Shown one piece after another: positions 1-7,503 of a stretch of DNA of 59,436 nucleotides (position 1 is its first letter; each line of letters starts with the position of its first letter). Origin of the DNA: Anaerolineaceae bacterium (GTDB lineage: Bacteria > Chloroflexota > Anaerolineae > Promineifilales > Promineifilaceae). The position numbers and the translations under genes were made by a program. The notes under the pieces were generated by a model that was given only the letters and a program-made list of their open reading frames with translations, was not told the origin of the DNA and made no database searches. Where the stretch lies: assembly GCA_002699125.1 (NCBI GenBank), contig PABI01000006.1:1-59436 (forward strand), in the 5' to 3' direction.

Positions 1-48
1 CGCTGATTATCCTGATTTACCTGATCAGGGTGATCAGGCAGATCAGCG
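1..48. repeat. intergenic hairpin repeat (TGATCAGG family)
   Basis: Seven-base outer arms CGCTGAT and ATCAGCG enclose several ATCAGG/CCTGAT units. The same words make up the 20-bp-arm hairpin at 14425-14480, so this looks like a copy of a dispersed intergenic palindrome. It is cut by the window start. Confidence 0.5.
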
Positions 49-61
49 TTCTATTTCATTC

Positions 62-137
62 ATGGTGGCTTCGACGTGAGCTCAGCCGAACGTTGAGCTG
101 GCGCTCATGTCGACTTCTCTGATAACCAGCCACCATT
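62..137. repeat. long imperfect palindrome, possible repeat or structured RNA
   Basis: The outer arms ATGGTGGCT and AGCCACCAT enclose a second stem, TCGAC-GAGC-CAGC pairing with GCTG-GCTC-GTCGA. The GCTCAGCCGAACG core resembles dispersed intergenic repeats known from many genomes. It lies about 110 bases ahead of the histidine-kinase-like gene, so it could also be part of that gene's leader. Confidence 0.45.
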
Positions 138-250
138 AACTATTATTTTACTGCTAAGAGATATGCTTTCTGTTATGCTATAATTTACACCTTACATAAA
201 AGAAAGCATTAGGGTGAGCTGCTTCGCTCCCAACAGATTTTTCCATATTC

Positions 251-2710
251 ATGACGTTGTTACCACAGATTATTGAGCTGTTAACTGAATCACCCGGCAA
301 CATTGTGTACCATCTGGTCACCCTGTTTGCTTTGCAAGCCGTGCTGGGTGTTTCCTTGAGCCAATGGCGGCGCAACCGGGAAGATAAAACGGCCGTACGT
401 ACTGCTTTAGCCGCCGCCTTTCTGGTAGCCGGGCGGCTCATCATCATGATTGCCAGCCTGATCATCGTCAACAACGCCGTTTCGTCCCTGGCCGTTTTAC
501 CCCCGCTGGAGCAAGCCGTGAACACGGTAACGGCCGTTTTCCTACTGTGGGCCTTCATTCCTTCGCCACCAAACATGCCGCGCCTGGGCCATATTTTACT
601 CCTGTTTGCCCTGCTCACCATCACCATCATGACCCTCTCCTTTGCCCAGATATGGGCAGCCCAGGTTGCTGAGGCCGCGGTGCCCTCGCAGCTGCCCTAT
701 AACGGCACCACGCAAGCCACCGTTTGGGGCCTGGTGCAGGTTGTGCTGTTGGGTACTGGATTGGTCATCACGTTGGTGAACGGCCGATTACGCCCCACCC
801 TGCGCCCCATCATTTTGGGCCTGCTGCTGCTGGCCCATCTGGCTCACTTCTGGAACTATCCCGAACTCATTCCTTCGGGCACAGATATTCCTTACTGGAT
901 TCGCCTGGGTTATCTGGCAGCGCTGCCTTTGTGGGCCGTGATGGCTTACCGAGAATCACTGGCCCCGCTAGTAGCGTTGCAGCTTTCTGCCCTGCCTGCC
1001 CACCAACAGCTCAACCGCTCACTGGCGCTGGCGGCCACCGTCATCGATCCAGACAGCACGCGGGGTCGCCTGCAAGCCGCCGCCGAGATGACCGCCCGGC
1101 TCACGAATGCTGCCTTTGTCGGCATTGGCCTGCTGCCGGAAGAAGCACCAGACACCATCCGGCTGATTAGCAATTTGCCCCAGCCACAGACCAATTCACC
1201 GCGCACCTGGCAGCTCCACCTGGCCGATTGGGCACCGTTCCAAAAACTCATCCAAACCGGCGAAAGTGCCCATCTGCCCCTGACCGGCTCCGGGGCGCGG
1301 CAAGTGTACGCCCTGTACGAAGCGCTGGGCATCGGGCCGTTGGGCGGTCTGCTGCTGGAACCGCTGCAAACCGAAGATTCTGTGATTGGCTTGTTGGTGC
1401 TGGCTTTGCCAGACGGCCGTATCCAATGGCCTCCGGCGCAAAGAGCTATTCTGCCGGGATTGGCCCAGTTTGTTACCCAGGCCGTGAGCAACAGCCAAAC
1501 GCCGCCACCGCTGCCCCAGGAAGAAACAATCTTGCCTGCCCCACCGCCACCCGAACCAGACGCGGCGGTAAGCGGCCGTCTCATTGCCCTGGAAGAAGAG
1601 CGGGAGCGGCTGGTGCAGAATTTGGAAACGGCCAACAACCGCCTGCTGCAAGCCGAGACCCGCGCGGCGACCGCCACCAAACGGGCCCAGGATTTAGCCG
1701 CTGCCCTGGAAGAAATGGAAAATTTGAGTCGGGACGAAAAAGTCAGTGCCCTGGAAGAAGAAATTGCCACGCTGCGCGAATCGCTCATTGAAGCCGAAGA
1801 AGCGATGGCCCTGGCCTCCGCCGGCGAAGGCGGCCTGAGCACCGAATGGGTGATGATGACCATCACCCGCTATTCGGGTCAATTGGAAGAAGCCCAATCC
1901 CGCATTGCCCGGCTGGAAGCGGAGCTGGCCAAGCGGGATCGCGGCACGTCAGACGAGGTGCTTGTTTCGCTCATTCAGGAGCTGCGCACGCCAATGACCT
2001 CTATCGGTGGCTTTACCGATTTGCTGCTGGGCGAGACGCTGGGCATTTTAGGCGTGAAACAGCGCGACTTTTTGCAGCGGGTGCAGGCCAACACAGAACG
2101 CATGGGCAGCCTGCTGGAGCAAATTTTGCAGCTGACGGTAGTCCAGGAGCCTCAGGTTGCCCCAGAAGATGAAATGGTGAACGTACGGGAAGTGCTGGAA
2201 ACGGCCGTAAACGGTGTCGTCACGCATTTGCGCGATAAAAACCTCCAGCTCGATCTGGACATCGATCAGGATTTGCCGGCCCTGCCCGTCAGCCGCAGTG
2301 CCCTGCACCAGATTTTTAGCAATTTGCTTAGCAACGCCTGTCTGGCCTCGGGTAAGAACGGCCGTGTCGTGGCCACCGCCCATGCCCAAAGCATCCTCGA
2401 TGGCAGCAGTGAGGCCAATGAGCCGATTCGTTTCCTGCAAATCAACATCAGCGACAGCGGCAGCGGCATCCGGCAAGAAGATTTACCGCGCGTGTTTACG
2501 GCCCATTATGAAGCCGACCGTCCTTTAATTGCCGGTTTAGGCGATACAGGGGCCGGTCTTTCCATGGCCCACGACCTGACAAACGCCAACGGCGGACGCC
2601 TGTGGGTGGAAAGTGAGCCGGGCAGCGGCAGCACTTTCTCGCTGCTGTTCCCCATTGCGATGGATCAGCCAACACTTGCCGACTTGTCCGATAACGGCAG
2701 CAGCTCATGA
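251..2710 (+). CDS. membrane histidine-kinase-like sensor lacking the phospho-acceptor His
   Basis: Predicted sensor protein of 819 residues. About seven hydrophobic segments fill residues 5-235, followed by a GAF-like region (about 265-415), a Pro/Glu linker, a long coiled coil (about 440-560), a HisKA-like helix pair and an HATPase_c domain. The N box (NLLSNA, about 690), G1 box (DSGSGI, about 735) and G2 box (GDTGAGLS, about 764) look intact. The H box reads SLIQELRTPMTS: residue 576 is Gln where sensor kinases have the phosphorylated His. By family rules it should not autophosphorylate at this site, so it may act as an ATP-binding scaffold or partner of another kinase. The stop overlaps the next start as ATGA, implying translational coupling. 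No clear ribosome site precedes the ATG. Confidence is high for the family and moderate for the loss of activity. Confidence 0.88.
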   Translation: MTLLPQIIELLTESPGNIVYHLVTLFALQAVLGVSLSQWRRNREDKTAVRTALAAAFLVAGRLIIMIASLIIVNNAVSSLAVLPPLEQAVNTVTAVFLLWAFIPSPPNMPRLGHILLLFALLTITIMTLSFAQIWAAQVAEAAVPSQLPYNGTTQATVWGLVQVVLLGTGLVITLVNGRLRPTLRPIILGLLLLAHLAHFWNYPELIPSGTDIPYWIRLGYLAALPLWAVMAYRESLAPLVALQLSALPAHQQLNRSLALAATVIDPDSTRGRLQAAAEMTARLTNAAFVGIGLLPEEAPDTIRLISNLPQPQTNSPRTWQLHLADWAPFQKLIQTGESAHLPLTGSGARQVYALYEALGIGPLGGLLLEPLQTEDSVIGLLVLALPDGRIQWPPAQRAILPGLAQFVTQAVSNSQTPPPLPQEETILPAPPPPEPDAAVSGRLIALEEERERLVQNLETANNRLLQAETRAATATKRAQDLAAALEEMENLSRDEKVSALEEEIATLRESLIEAEEAMALASAGEGGLSTEWVMMTITRYSGQLEEAQSRIARLEAELAKRDRGTSDEVLVSLIQELRTPMTSIGGFTDLLLGETLGILGVKQRDFLQRVQANTERMGSLLEQILQLTVVQEPQVAPEDEMVNVREVLETAVNGVVTHLRDKNLQLDLDIDQDLPALPVSRSALHQIFSNLLSNACLASGKNGRVVATAHAQSILDGSSEANEPIRFLQINISDSGSGIRQEDLPRVFTAHYEADRPLIAGLGDTGAGLSMAHDLTNANGGRLWVESEPGSGSTFSLLFPIAMDQPTLADLSDNGSSS

Positions 2711-3801
2711 CTCAGGAAACCATTGCACCCGGCAGCTGGCGCATCCATTTGTTGGTTACAGGTGGCGTATTGTTTACCGTGGTGCTGGCGCTGCTTTTAG
2801 CCCAGTTAGACAGTTTGCAGCGCCAAATTTTGCCTTCGCCGGTCGCCCAGGCCATCTCCAATTTGAACGCCACGCCCACCAACACGCCGCTGCCCGCGAT
2901 CCCCATGGCCACCGGCACGCCCATGCCACCGGCCAGCAGCACCCCGGTCAATAGCACATTGGATACGGCCGTGGCCATGCTGCCCACGTGCAATGCCGCG
3001 CCACCTGACTGGACGCTTACCACCATTTCGTCAAACGAAACCTTGTTTGCCCTTGCCCTGCGCTACAATATCTCTGAAGAAAAAATTCGGCTGGCCAACT
3101 GCCTGACCCCGGACAGCGTCCTTAATGTCACGGCACTGTATCTGCCCGGCGCTGCTGCCACACCCGTACCGGTCGTCGATTGCGGCCCACCATCCGATTG
3201 GGAGTTGTACACGGTGCGTCCCGGGGAAAACATGTTCAGGCTTTCCTTGCGCTTTGGCACCACCGTCAGCGCTATTTTAAACGCCAACTGCATGAGTTCA
3301 ACCAGCATCCAGGCCGGCCAGCGACTGTATCTACCACCGCGTACTGTCATCCCACCAACACCCAACCCTACAGCCACCGCCCCACCAACCACCACGGGCA
3401 CAGCAACAGCCACAACCACTGCAACCGTAACCAATACCCCAACCAGCACCATTCCGCCGCTGCCCACCAGTTCGGCAACGGCCACCAGCACGGCGACAGG
3501 CACCGCTACCGGCACGCCTACCAGCACCGCAACCGCCAGCACAACGCCCACGGCGAGTGCCACACCCGCAGCCAGCGTTACCGCCACCAGCACCAACACG
3601 CCTAGCGCCACTAGCGCCAGCCCAACTGTGTCACCCACGGCCAGCAGCACGCCGTCGAACACGCCAACGCCATCACCAACCAGTTCAGCCACGCCAACAG
3701 CTTCGGCTACCCCGTCGCCAACCCTTTCACCCACGCCCAGCAGCACGCCCACCGCTACCACCATGCCCACCGCAACGGCAACGGAAACGGCCGTACCCTA
3801 A
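2707..3801 (+). CDS. membrane-anchored double-LysM protein with Thr/Pro-rich tail
   Basis: Protein of 364 residues. One hydrophobic segment near residues 12-33 should anchor it, with the rest outside the membrane. Two LysM-like modules of about 50 residues (about 96-147 and 157-208) each have the T-x-x-x-N/G-E-x-x-F-x-L-x-x-R-x pattern and end in LYLP. LysM modules bind N-acetylglucosamine-containing glycans such as peptidoglycan. Residues 212-364 are an almost pure Thr/Ser/Pro/Ala stalk, probably disordered and wall-spanning. It is the middle gene of a three-gene operon between the kinase-like protein (4-bp overlap) and the NACHT-FGE protein (about 15-bp gap). The low-complexity tail creates long meaningless open frames on the other strand. 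Confidence 0.85.
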   Translation: MTQETIAPGSWRIHLLVTGGVLFTVVLALLLAQLDSLQRQILPSPVAQAISNLNATPTNTPLPAIPMATGTPMPPASSTPVNSTLDTAVAMLPTCNAAPPDWTLTTISSNETLFALALRYNISEEKIRLANCLTPDSVLNVTALYLPGAAATPVPVVDCGPPSDWELYTVRPGENMFRLSLRFGTTVSAILNANCMSSTSIQAGQRLYLPPRTVIPPTPNPTATAPPTTTGTATATTTATVTNTPTSTIPPLPTSSATATSTATGTATGTPTSTATASTTPTASATPAASVTATSTNTPSATSASPTVSPTASSTPSNTPTPSPTSSATPTASATPSPTLSPTPSSTPTATTMPTATATETAVP

Positions 3802-3816
3802 ACGGAGTTCTACTTG

Positions 3817-6573
3817 ATGCCCCAACACCAGCAGCCGACCAATCTGCCGGAGCAAATTAGCCAGCATTTTGATCTGGAAGAGCTGCGTGTCCTTTGTTAC
3901 GCGCTCTCAATCGACTACGATAACGTGCGCGGTGAGACGAAGGAAGCCAAAGCGCTGGCATTGGTAACGTATTGTGCGCGGCACGGGCGGCTGGACCCAT
4001 TGCTGAATTATTGTCGGGAAAAACGGCCGTTCCTCACCTGGACCCGCGACCAATTCACCAACCCAACCGATCAAGTCAGCCAACAATATTGTCAACATCT
4101 CATCGCGCGCTATCAATATCTCGATTTTCGCGGATTGGGGCCGGCAAGTCAGCAGCCCATTCGCCTACTGCTGGAAACGGTGTATGTACCGTTGAACGGC
4201 CGTATCAACCGCACCCCCCACCCCGCCGACGGAGAAGATCTAACCCAGCCACCCCCCATCCAGCCATTGCTCACCCTGCTGCAAAACCACGACGGCCTGA
4301 TTGTGCTGGGCGTGCCCGGTGTAGGCAAAACCACCTGGCTTAAATACCTGGCCTTAAAATTGGCACAGGGCCAGGGCGCAGCGCTCGGGTTAGGGGACCG
4401 GCTGCCGCTGGTGCTCTCTCTTTCTGCCTACGCCACCGCCCTGGCAGAAAAAGACATCTCGCTCACCCATTTTCTGGCCGACTTTTACCAAAATCTTGGC
4501 TTTGCTCAGCCGCTGGATGGCCTGGTACAGGCAACATTGGCGCAAGGCCAGGCGCTGCTGCTGCTGGACGGTCTGGACGAGGTGGCCGATCCAGACTTGC
4601 GTCATCTGCTCAGCAGCCGCCTGATCGATTTCTTCACCATCCAGCAGCAGTTGGGTAACAAATTTGTGATCACCAGCCGCCCGGCCGGGTATGAGGCGGT
4701 GCGCCTGCTGGCCGATGGCCTGCTGGAATGCACCGTCACGCCGCTGGACGTCGGGCAAATCGAGCAGTTTGTGCAGCAGTGGACGGCCGCTTTGGCGCAA
4801 CAATCCACAGAAAAAGATGCGGCGGAAACGGCCGTTGCTCAAAAAGATCGCCTCCTCACCCTGCTGGCAGAAAATAAGGCGGTGCGGGAACTGGCATCTA
4901 TTCCGCTGCTGCTCACCATCTTGCTGCTGATTCAGCGCCAGGGGATGCTGCTGCCCCAGCGCCGCGTGGCCCTGTACGATTTATACCTGCGCACCTTGCT
5001 GCACCATTGGCAGGTGGCCCGCAGCCTGGACCGGCCCGCTGGCAGCCAGTTTAACGTCGAAGCCACGCTGCAAATTTTGGCCCCGCTGGCCTTATGGATG
5101 CACAAAACCAGCCCGCAGCGCAGTCTGGTCAAGACGGGCGCACTGCGGCGGCAGCTCATTACCCAATTGGCGGCTGCTCGACAGGCATCTCCAGAGCAAA
5201 CCGCCGAAACATTCTTGCAGGAGCTGCAAACGGTCACTGGCCTGCTGGTGGCCACCGGGCCAGATTCCGTGGGTTTTTTACATTTAACATTTCAGGAATA
5301 CAATGCCGCACTGGCGCTGGTGCGGCTGGCAGATGAACAACTGGCACCGCTGCAAACAGCGCTGCAAGCGCGACTGCACCAACCCGGTTGGCATGAAGTA
5401 GTCCTGTTGACGTTGGGCATCCTGGCCCTGGTCGAGTATCGGCCAGAAGCGGCCCACGCGCTGATGCAGCAGTTGCTAGATAATGCCCAACCGGACAAAG
5501 ATGCTGAAACGATTTTGCTTCTCGGCGAAGCGGCCGTCATGCTTGGGCAGGAAACATTAAGCCTGGGATTAAAAACGGCCGTACCCCGCGCCCTCACCCA
5601 AACCGCCACAACACCGACCTTGCCCGCCAGCCAACGCGTTCAGGCCGGTGCGCTCTTGGGCCAGCTGGGCGATCCCCGCCTGGCGGTCACAACTTTAGAA
5701 GAGATGCAGTTTTGCTATGTTCCCGCCGGGCCATTTTGGCTGGGACGTAAGGAACAAGCTACATTGTACGAAGGTTTGACGGAGCCGTTCTGGTTGAGCA
5801 TCTACCCCGTGACGCAGGCGCAATTTGCCCAATTTGTCAATGCCGGTGGCTATGTATTGGCCGACTATTGGCCAGAAGCGGCCGCCGTGGAAAGATGGCG
5901 GCCAGGCGAGGTGCAGGATTGGGCGCAGCGCGGCTGGCGGTCGGGGCCGTTTGGTTACGGCCGTCCCTTCGATCTGCCCAATCACCCCGCTGTTGGCATT
6001 ACGTGGTACGAAGCGCTGGCCTTCACCCGCTGGCTGACGCAGCGCTGGCGGCAGCAGCAGCTTTTACCCGAGGGCTGGCAGGTGATGCTGCCCACAGAGG
6101 TGGCCTGGGAAAAAGCGGCGCGGGGCGGCCTGCAAATTCCGCAGCAACCGCTCATCTTGCCTATTGCTGAGGCCATGCGCGATCCAATGCCAACAGTTGC
6201 CCTCACGGACAATCCTGCGCCGCAACGGCCGTATCCCGGCCAGACCAGCCTGACGCCGCAAAACGCCAACGTGAATGATACGGCCGTGGCTACCAGCAAT
6301 GCCGTTGGCTGCTTCCCGCAGGCGTCGCCGGTGGGCTGCCAGGAGATGTGTGGCAATGTGTGGGAATGGACGGCGAGTCGTTTTCGGCCGTATCCATATT
6401 TGGCAGAAGACGGCCGTGAAGCACTGGACGTGAAGCTGTACGACCAGATGGTCCTGCGTGGCGGGGCCTACTGGAGCGACACGCGAGCCGCCAACAGCAC
6501 CTTCCGCGCCCGCCGCAGCCCTAATGACCAAAATAGCAGTTACGGTTTCCGCCTTATGCTGAGGAAAATTTAA
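3817..6573 (+). CDS. NACHT-type STAND NTPase with N-terminal effector-associated domain and C-terminal FGE-like domain
   Basis: Protein of 918 residues. The first 70 or so form a small helical domain resembling the effector-associated domains of STAND proteins (subtype not certain). A NACHT module follows, with P-loop GVPGVGKTT (about 166-174) and Walker B LLLLDGLDEV (about 248-257), then a helical region. From about residue 628 comes a formylglycine-generating-enzyme fold (VPAGPFWLG, CGNVWEW, RGGAYW, GFRL). The cysteines used by true FGE at the RGGxY...R segment are absent, so this domain is more likely a binding or sensor head than an enzyme. Such proteins are thought to act in signalling or anti-invader responses. 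Start: ATG at 3817 with GGAG 9 bases upstream; a TTG lies one codon earlier. The TAA stop begins a CGCAAAGGCGCAGAG repeat. Confidence 0.87.
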   Translation: MPQHQQPTNLPEQISQHFDLEELRVLCYALSIDYDNVRGETKEAKALALVTYCARHGRLDPLLNYCREKRPFLTWTRDQFTNPTDQVSQQYCQHLIARYQYLDFRGLGPASQQPIRLLLETVYVPLNGRINRTPHPADGEDLTQPPPIQPLLTLLQNHDGLIVLGVPGVGKTTWLKYLALKLAQGQGAALGLGDRLPLVLSLSAYATALAEKDISLTHFLADFYQNLGFAQPLDGLVQATLAQGQALLLLDGLDEVADPDLRHLLSSRLIDFFTIQQQLGNKFVITSRPAGYEAVRLLADGLLECTVTPLDVGQIEQFVQQWTAALAQQSTEKDAAETAVAQKDRLLTLLAENKAVRELASIPLLLTILLLIQRQGMLLPQRRVALYDLYLRTLLHHWQVARSLDRPAGSQFNVEATLQILAPLALWMHKTSPQRSLVKTGALRRQLITQLAAARQASPEQTAETFLQELQTVTGLLVATGPDSVGFLHLTFQEYNAALALVRLADEQLAPLQTALQARLHQPGWHEVVLLTLGILALVEYRPEAAHALMQQLLDNAQPDKDAETILLLGEAAVMLGQETLSLGLKTAVPRALTQTATTPTLPASQRVQAGALLGQLGDPRLAVTTLEEMQFCYVPAGPFWLGRKEQATLYEGLTEPFWLSIYPVTQAQFAQFVNAGGYVLADYWPEAAAVERWRPGEVQDWAQRGWRSGPFGYGRPFDLPNHPAVGITWYEALAFTRWLTQRWRQQQLLPEGWQVMLPTEVAWEKAARGGLQIPQQPLILPIAEAMRDPMPTVALTDNPAPQRPYPGQTSLTPQNANVNDTAVATSNAVGCFPQASPVGCQEMCGNVWEWTASRFRPYPYLAEDGREALDVKLYDQMVLRGGAYWSDTRAANSTFRARRSPNDQNSSYGFRLMLRKI

Positions 6574-6615
6574 CGCAAAGGCGCAGAGCCGCAGAGAGGG
6601 TCACAAATCAGCATA

Positions 6616-6733
6616 TGTCATTCTGAGCGCAGCGAAGAATCTCTCTAAGTTCTACTGGACAGTATCAATGGCCACGGCAAAGGAAACGCAATTTTAAGGT
6701 CCCAGGGATGCTTCGGAGGACCTCAGCATGACA
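6616..6733. repeat. MITE-like element with TGTCATnCTGA termini
   Basis: The left end begins TGTCATTCTGAGCGCAGCGA and the right end is an inverted counterpart finishing CTCAGCATGACA. A second element of nearly the same length and ends lies at 47389-47503. The interiors differ, as expected for old non-autonomous copies or composite intergenic repeats. No transposase for it is present in the window. Confidence 0.55.
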
Positions 6734-6861
6734 ATTTCAAGGGTGCCTCGTTTTCTACAAATATTCAGTTGTTGATGGAAAAATGACTTCGGCTCTCGCT
6801 AGAAGTGTGATGTGTGATAACTTCTAGCCGTTCCCCCGCATCCTGGCGATGACGGAGACTA

Positions 6862-6969
6862 CTAGAAATTGATCACACGGGCACCACGGCGAAAGCCGCA
6901 GCTTGCTTGTTGATCAATCTGTGTACCCAATGGGTGCCAGATACTACTTTGAAGCATCGATTCGTTCAC
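6862..6969 (-). CDS. candidate 35-residue small protein
   Basis: GTG start preceded by AAAAGGAGG with a 6-base spacer, the best Shine-Dalgarno match in the surrounding kilobase. The peptide begins MNESMLQSSIWHPLGTQ and ends CGFRRGARVINF, with one Cys. The same frame extends upstream to an ATG at 7005 (47 residues, RBS AAAGGA), so either start could be used. I recognise no family. It could be a free-standing small protein, a precursor peptide or chance. No modifying enzyme or transporter lies next to it. Confidence 0.4.
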   Translation of the reverse strand: MNESMLQSSIWHPLGTQIDQQASCGFRRGARVINF

Positions 6970-7302
6970 GACGAACCTCCTTTTGGAAAAAATTTTTTGA
7001 GACATTTGTTGTTTCCTTTCGGGCACAAATTGGAATGCACCCTTCGAGTTGCTTTGGAAATACATCAATACCAACTATCTTGTCGGCACGTATTTATCTT
7101 AACGAATTGCGTGACATTTTTGTGTCATTCAGGTTTCAATTTTAAGTGAAGATTTTGTGAAGAAAGTGACAGGGGCACAATGAGTTCACGACGGGCACGT
7201 TGTAAGAACGGTTAATTGTTGGTGTCAGCATACGGCCGTTTTTTTACGCCTCCCCCAATTTCAGATACACTTTCAGGCGATAAAAATTAAAGGTAAAGAA
7301 AA

Positions 7303-7503
7303 TTGTTTATGACGAAGAGACAGTTAGGCATGACATTTATTGCGCTGGGTGGCCTGGGAATTGTCGGGCTGTTTGGCATTGATCTGATCGGGGCGGGCCA
7401 GTTTAGCGGCATCGGACCAACGCAGCGGCTGGGGCTGCTGGCCGCCGGCGCGGTTATTTTGGTGGGGCTGACGCTGCTGCCGCTGGGGGACAAACCCGCA
7501 TGA
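7303..7503 (+). CDS. small two-helix membrane protein
   Basis: Protein of 66 residues with two hydrophobic helices (about 10-27 and 45-61) joined by a short polar loop; no known domain recognised. TTG at 7303 lies 9 bases after an AAAGG ribosome site, and an ATG two codons later (7309) is the alternative. Its TGA overlaps the ATG of the following glycosyltransferase-like gene (ATGA), so the two are translationally coupled. It may be an accessory subunit of that enzyme, but this rests on position only. Confidence 0.6.
   Translation: MFMTKRQLGMTFIALGGLGIVGLFGIDLIGAGQFSGIGPTQRLGLLAAGAVILVGLTLLPLGDKPA

Larger units (their letters stand above)
6574..7302. other. 729-bp region without an established gene
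   Basis: It starts with a GCAAAGGCGCAGAG repeat, followed by a MITE-like element (6616-6733). The centre is AT-richer than its surroundings and holds one short minus-strand frame with an excellent ribosome-binding site (6862-6969). A TGACA...TGTCA inverted repeat lies near 7104-7120. A single ACGGCCGT sits near 7231. I see no RNA gene. Confidence 0.6.

Noticed and set aside
3063..3770. Long minus-strand frame rich in Val/Gly/Ala opposite the LysM protein tail
   Set aside because: It is the mirror of the Thr/Pro/Ser-rich stalk; low complexity keeps all frames open. No ribosome site and no domain.
6903..7145. Two overlapping plus-strand frames of 80 codons
   Set aside because: No ribosome sites, no recognisable protein features, and they lie opposite the better-supported minus-strand small frame.
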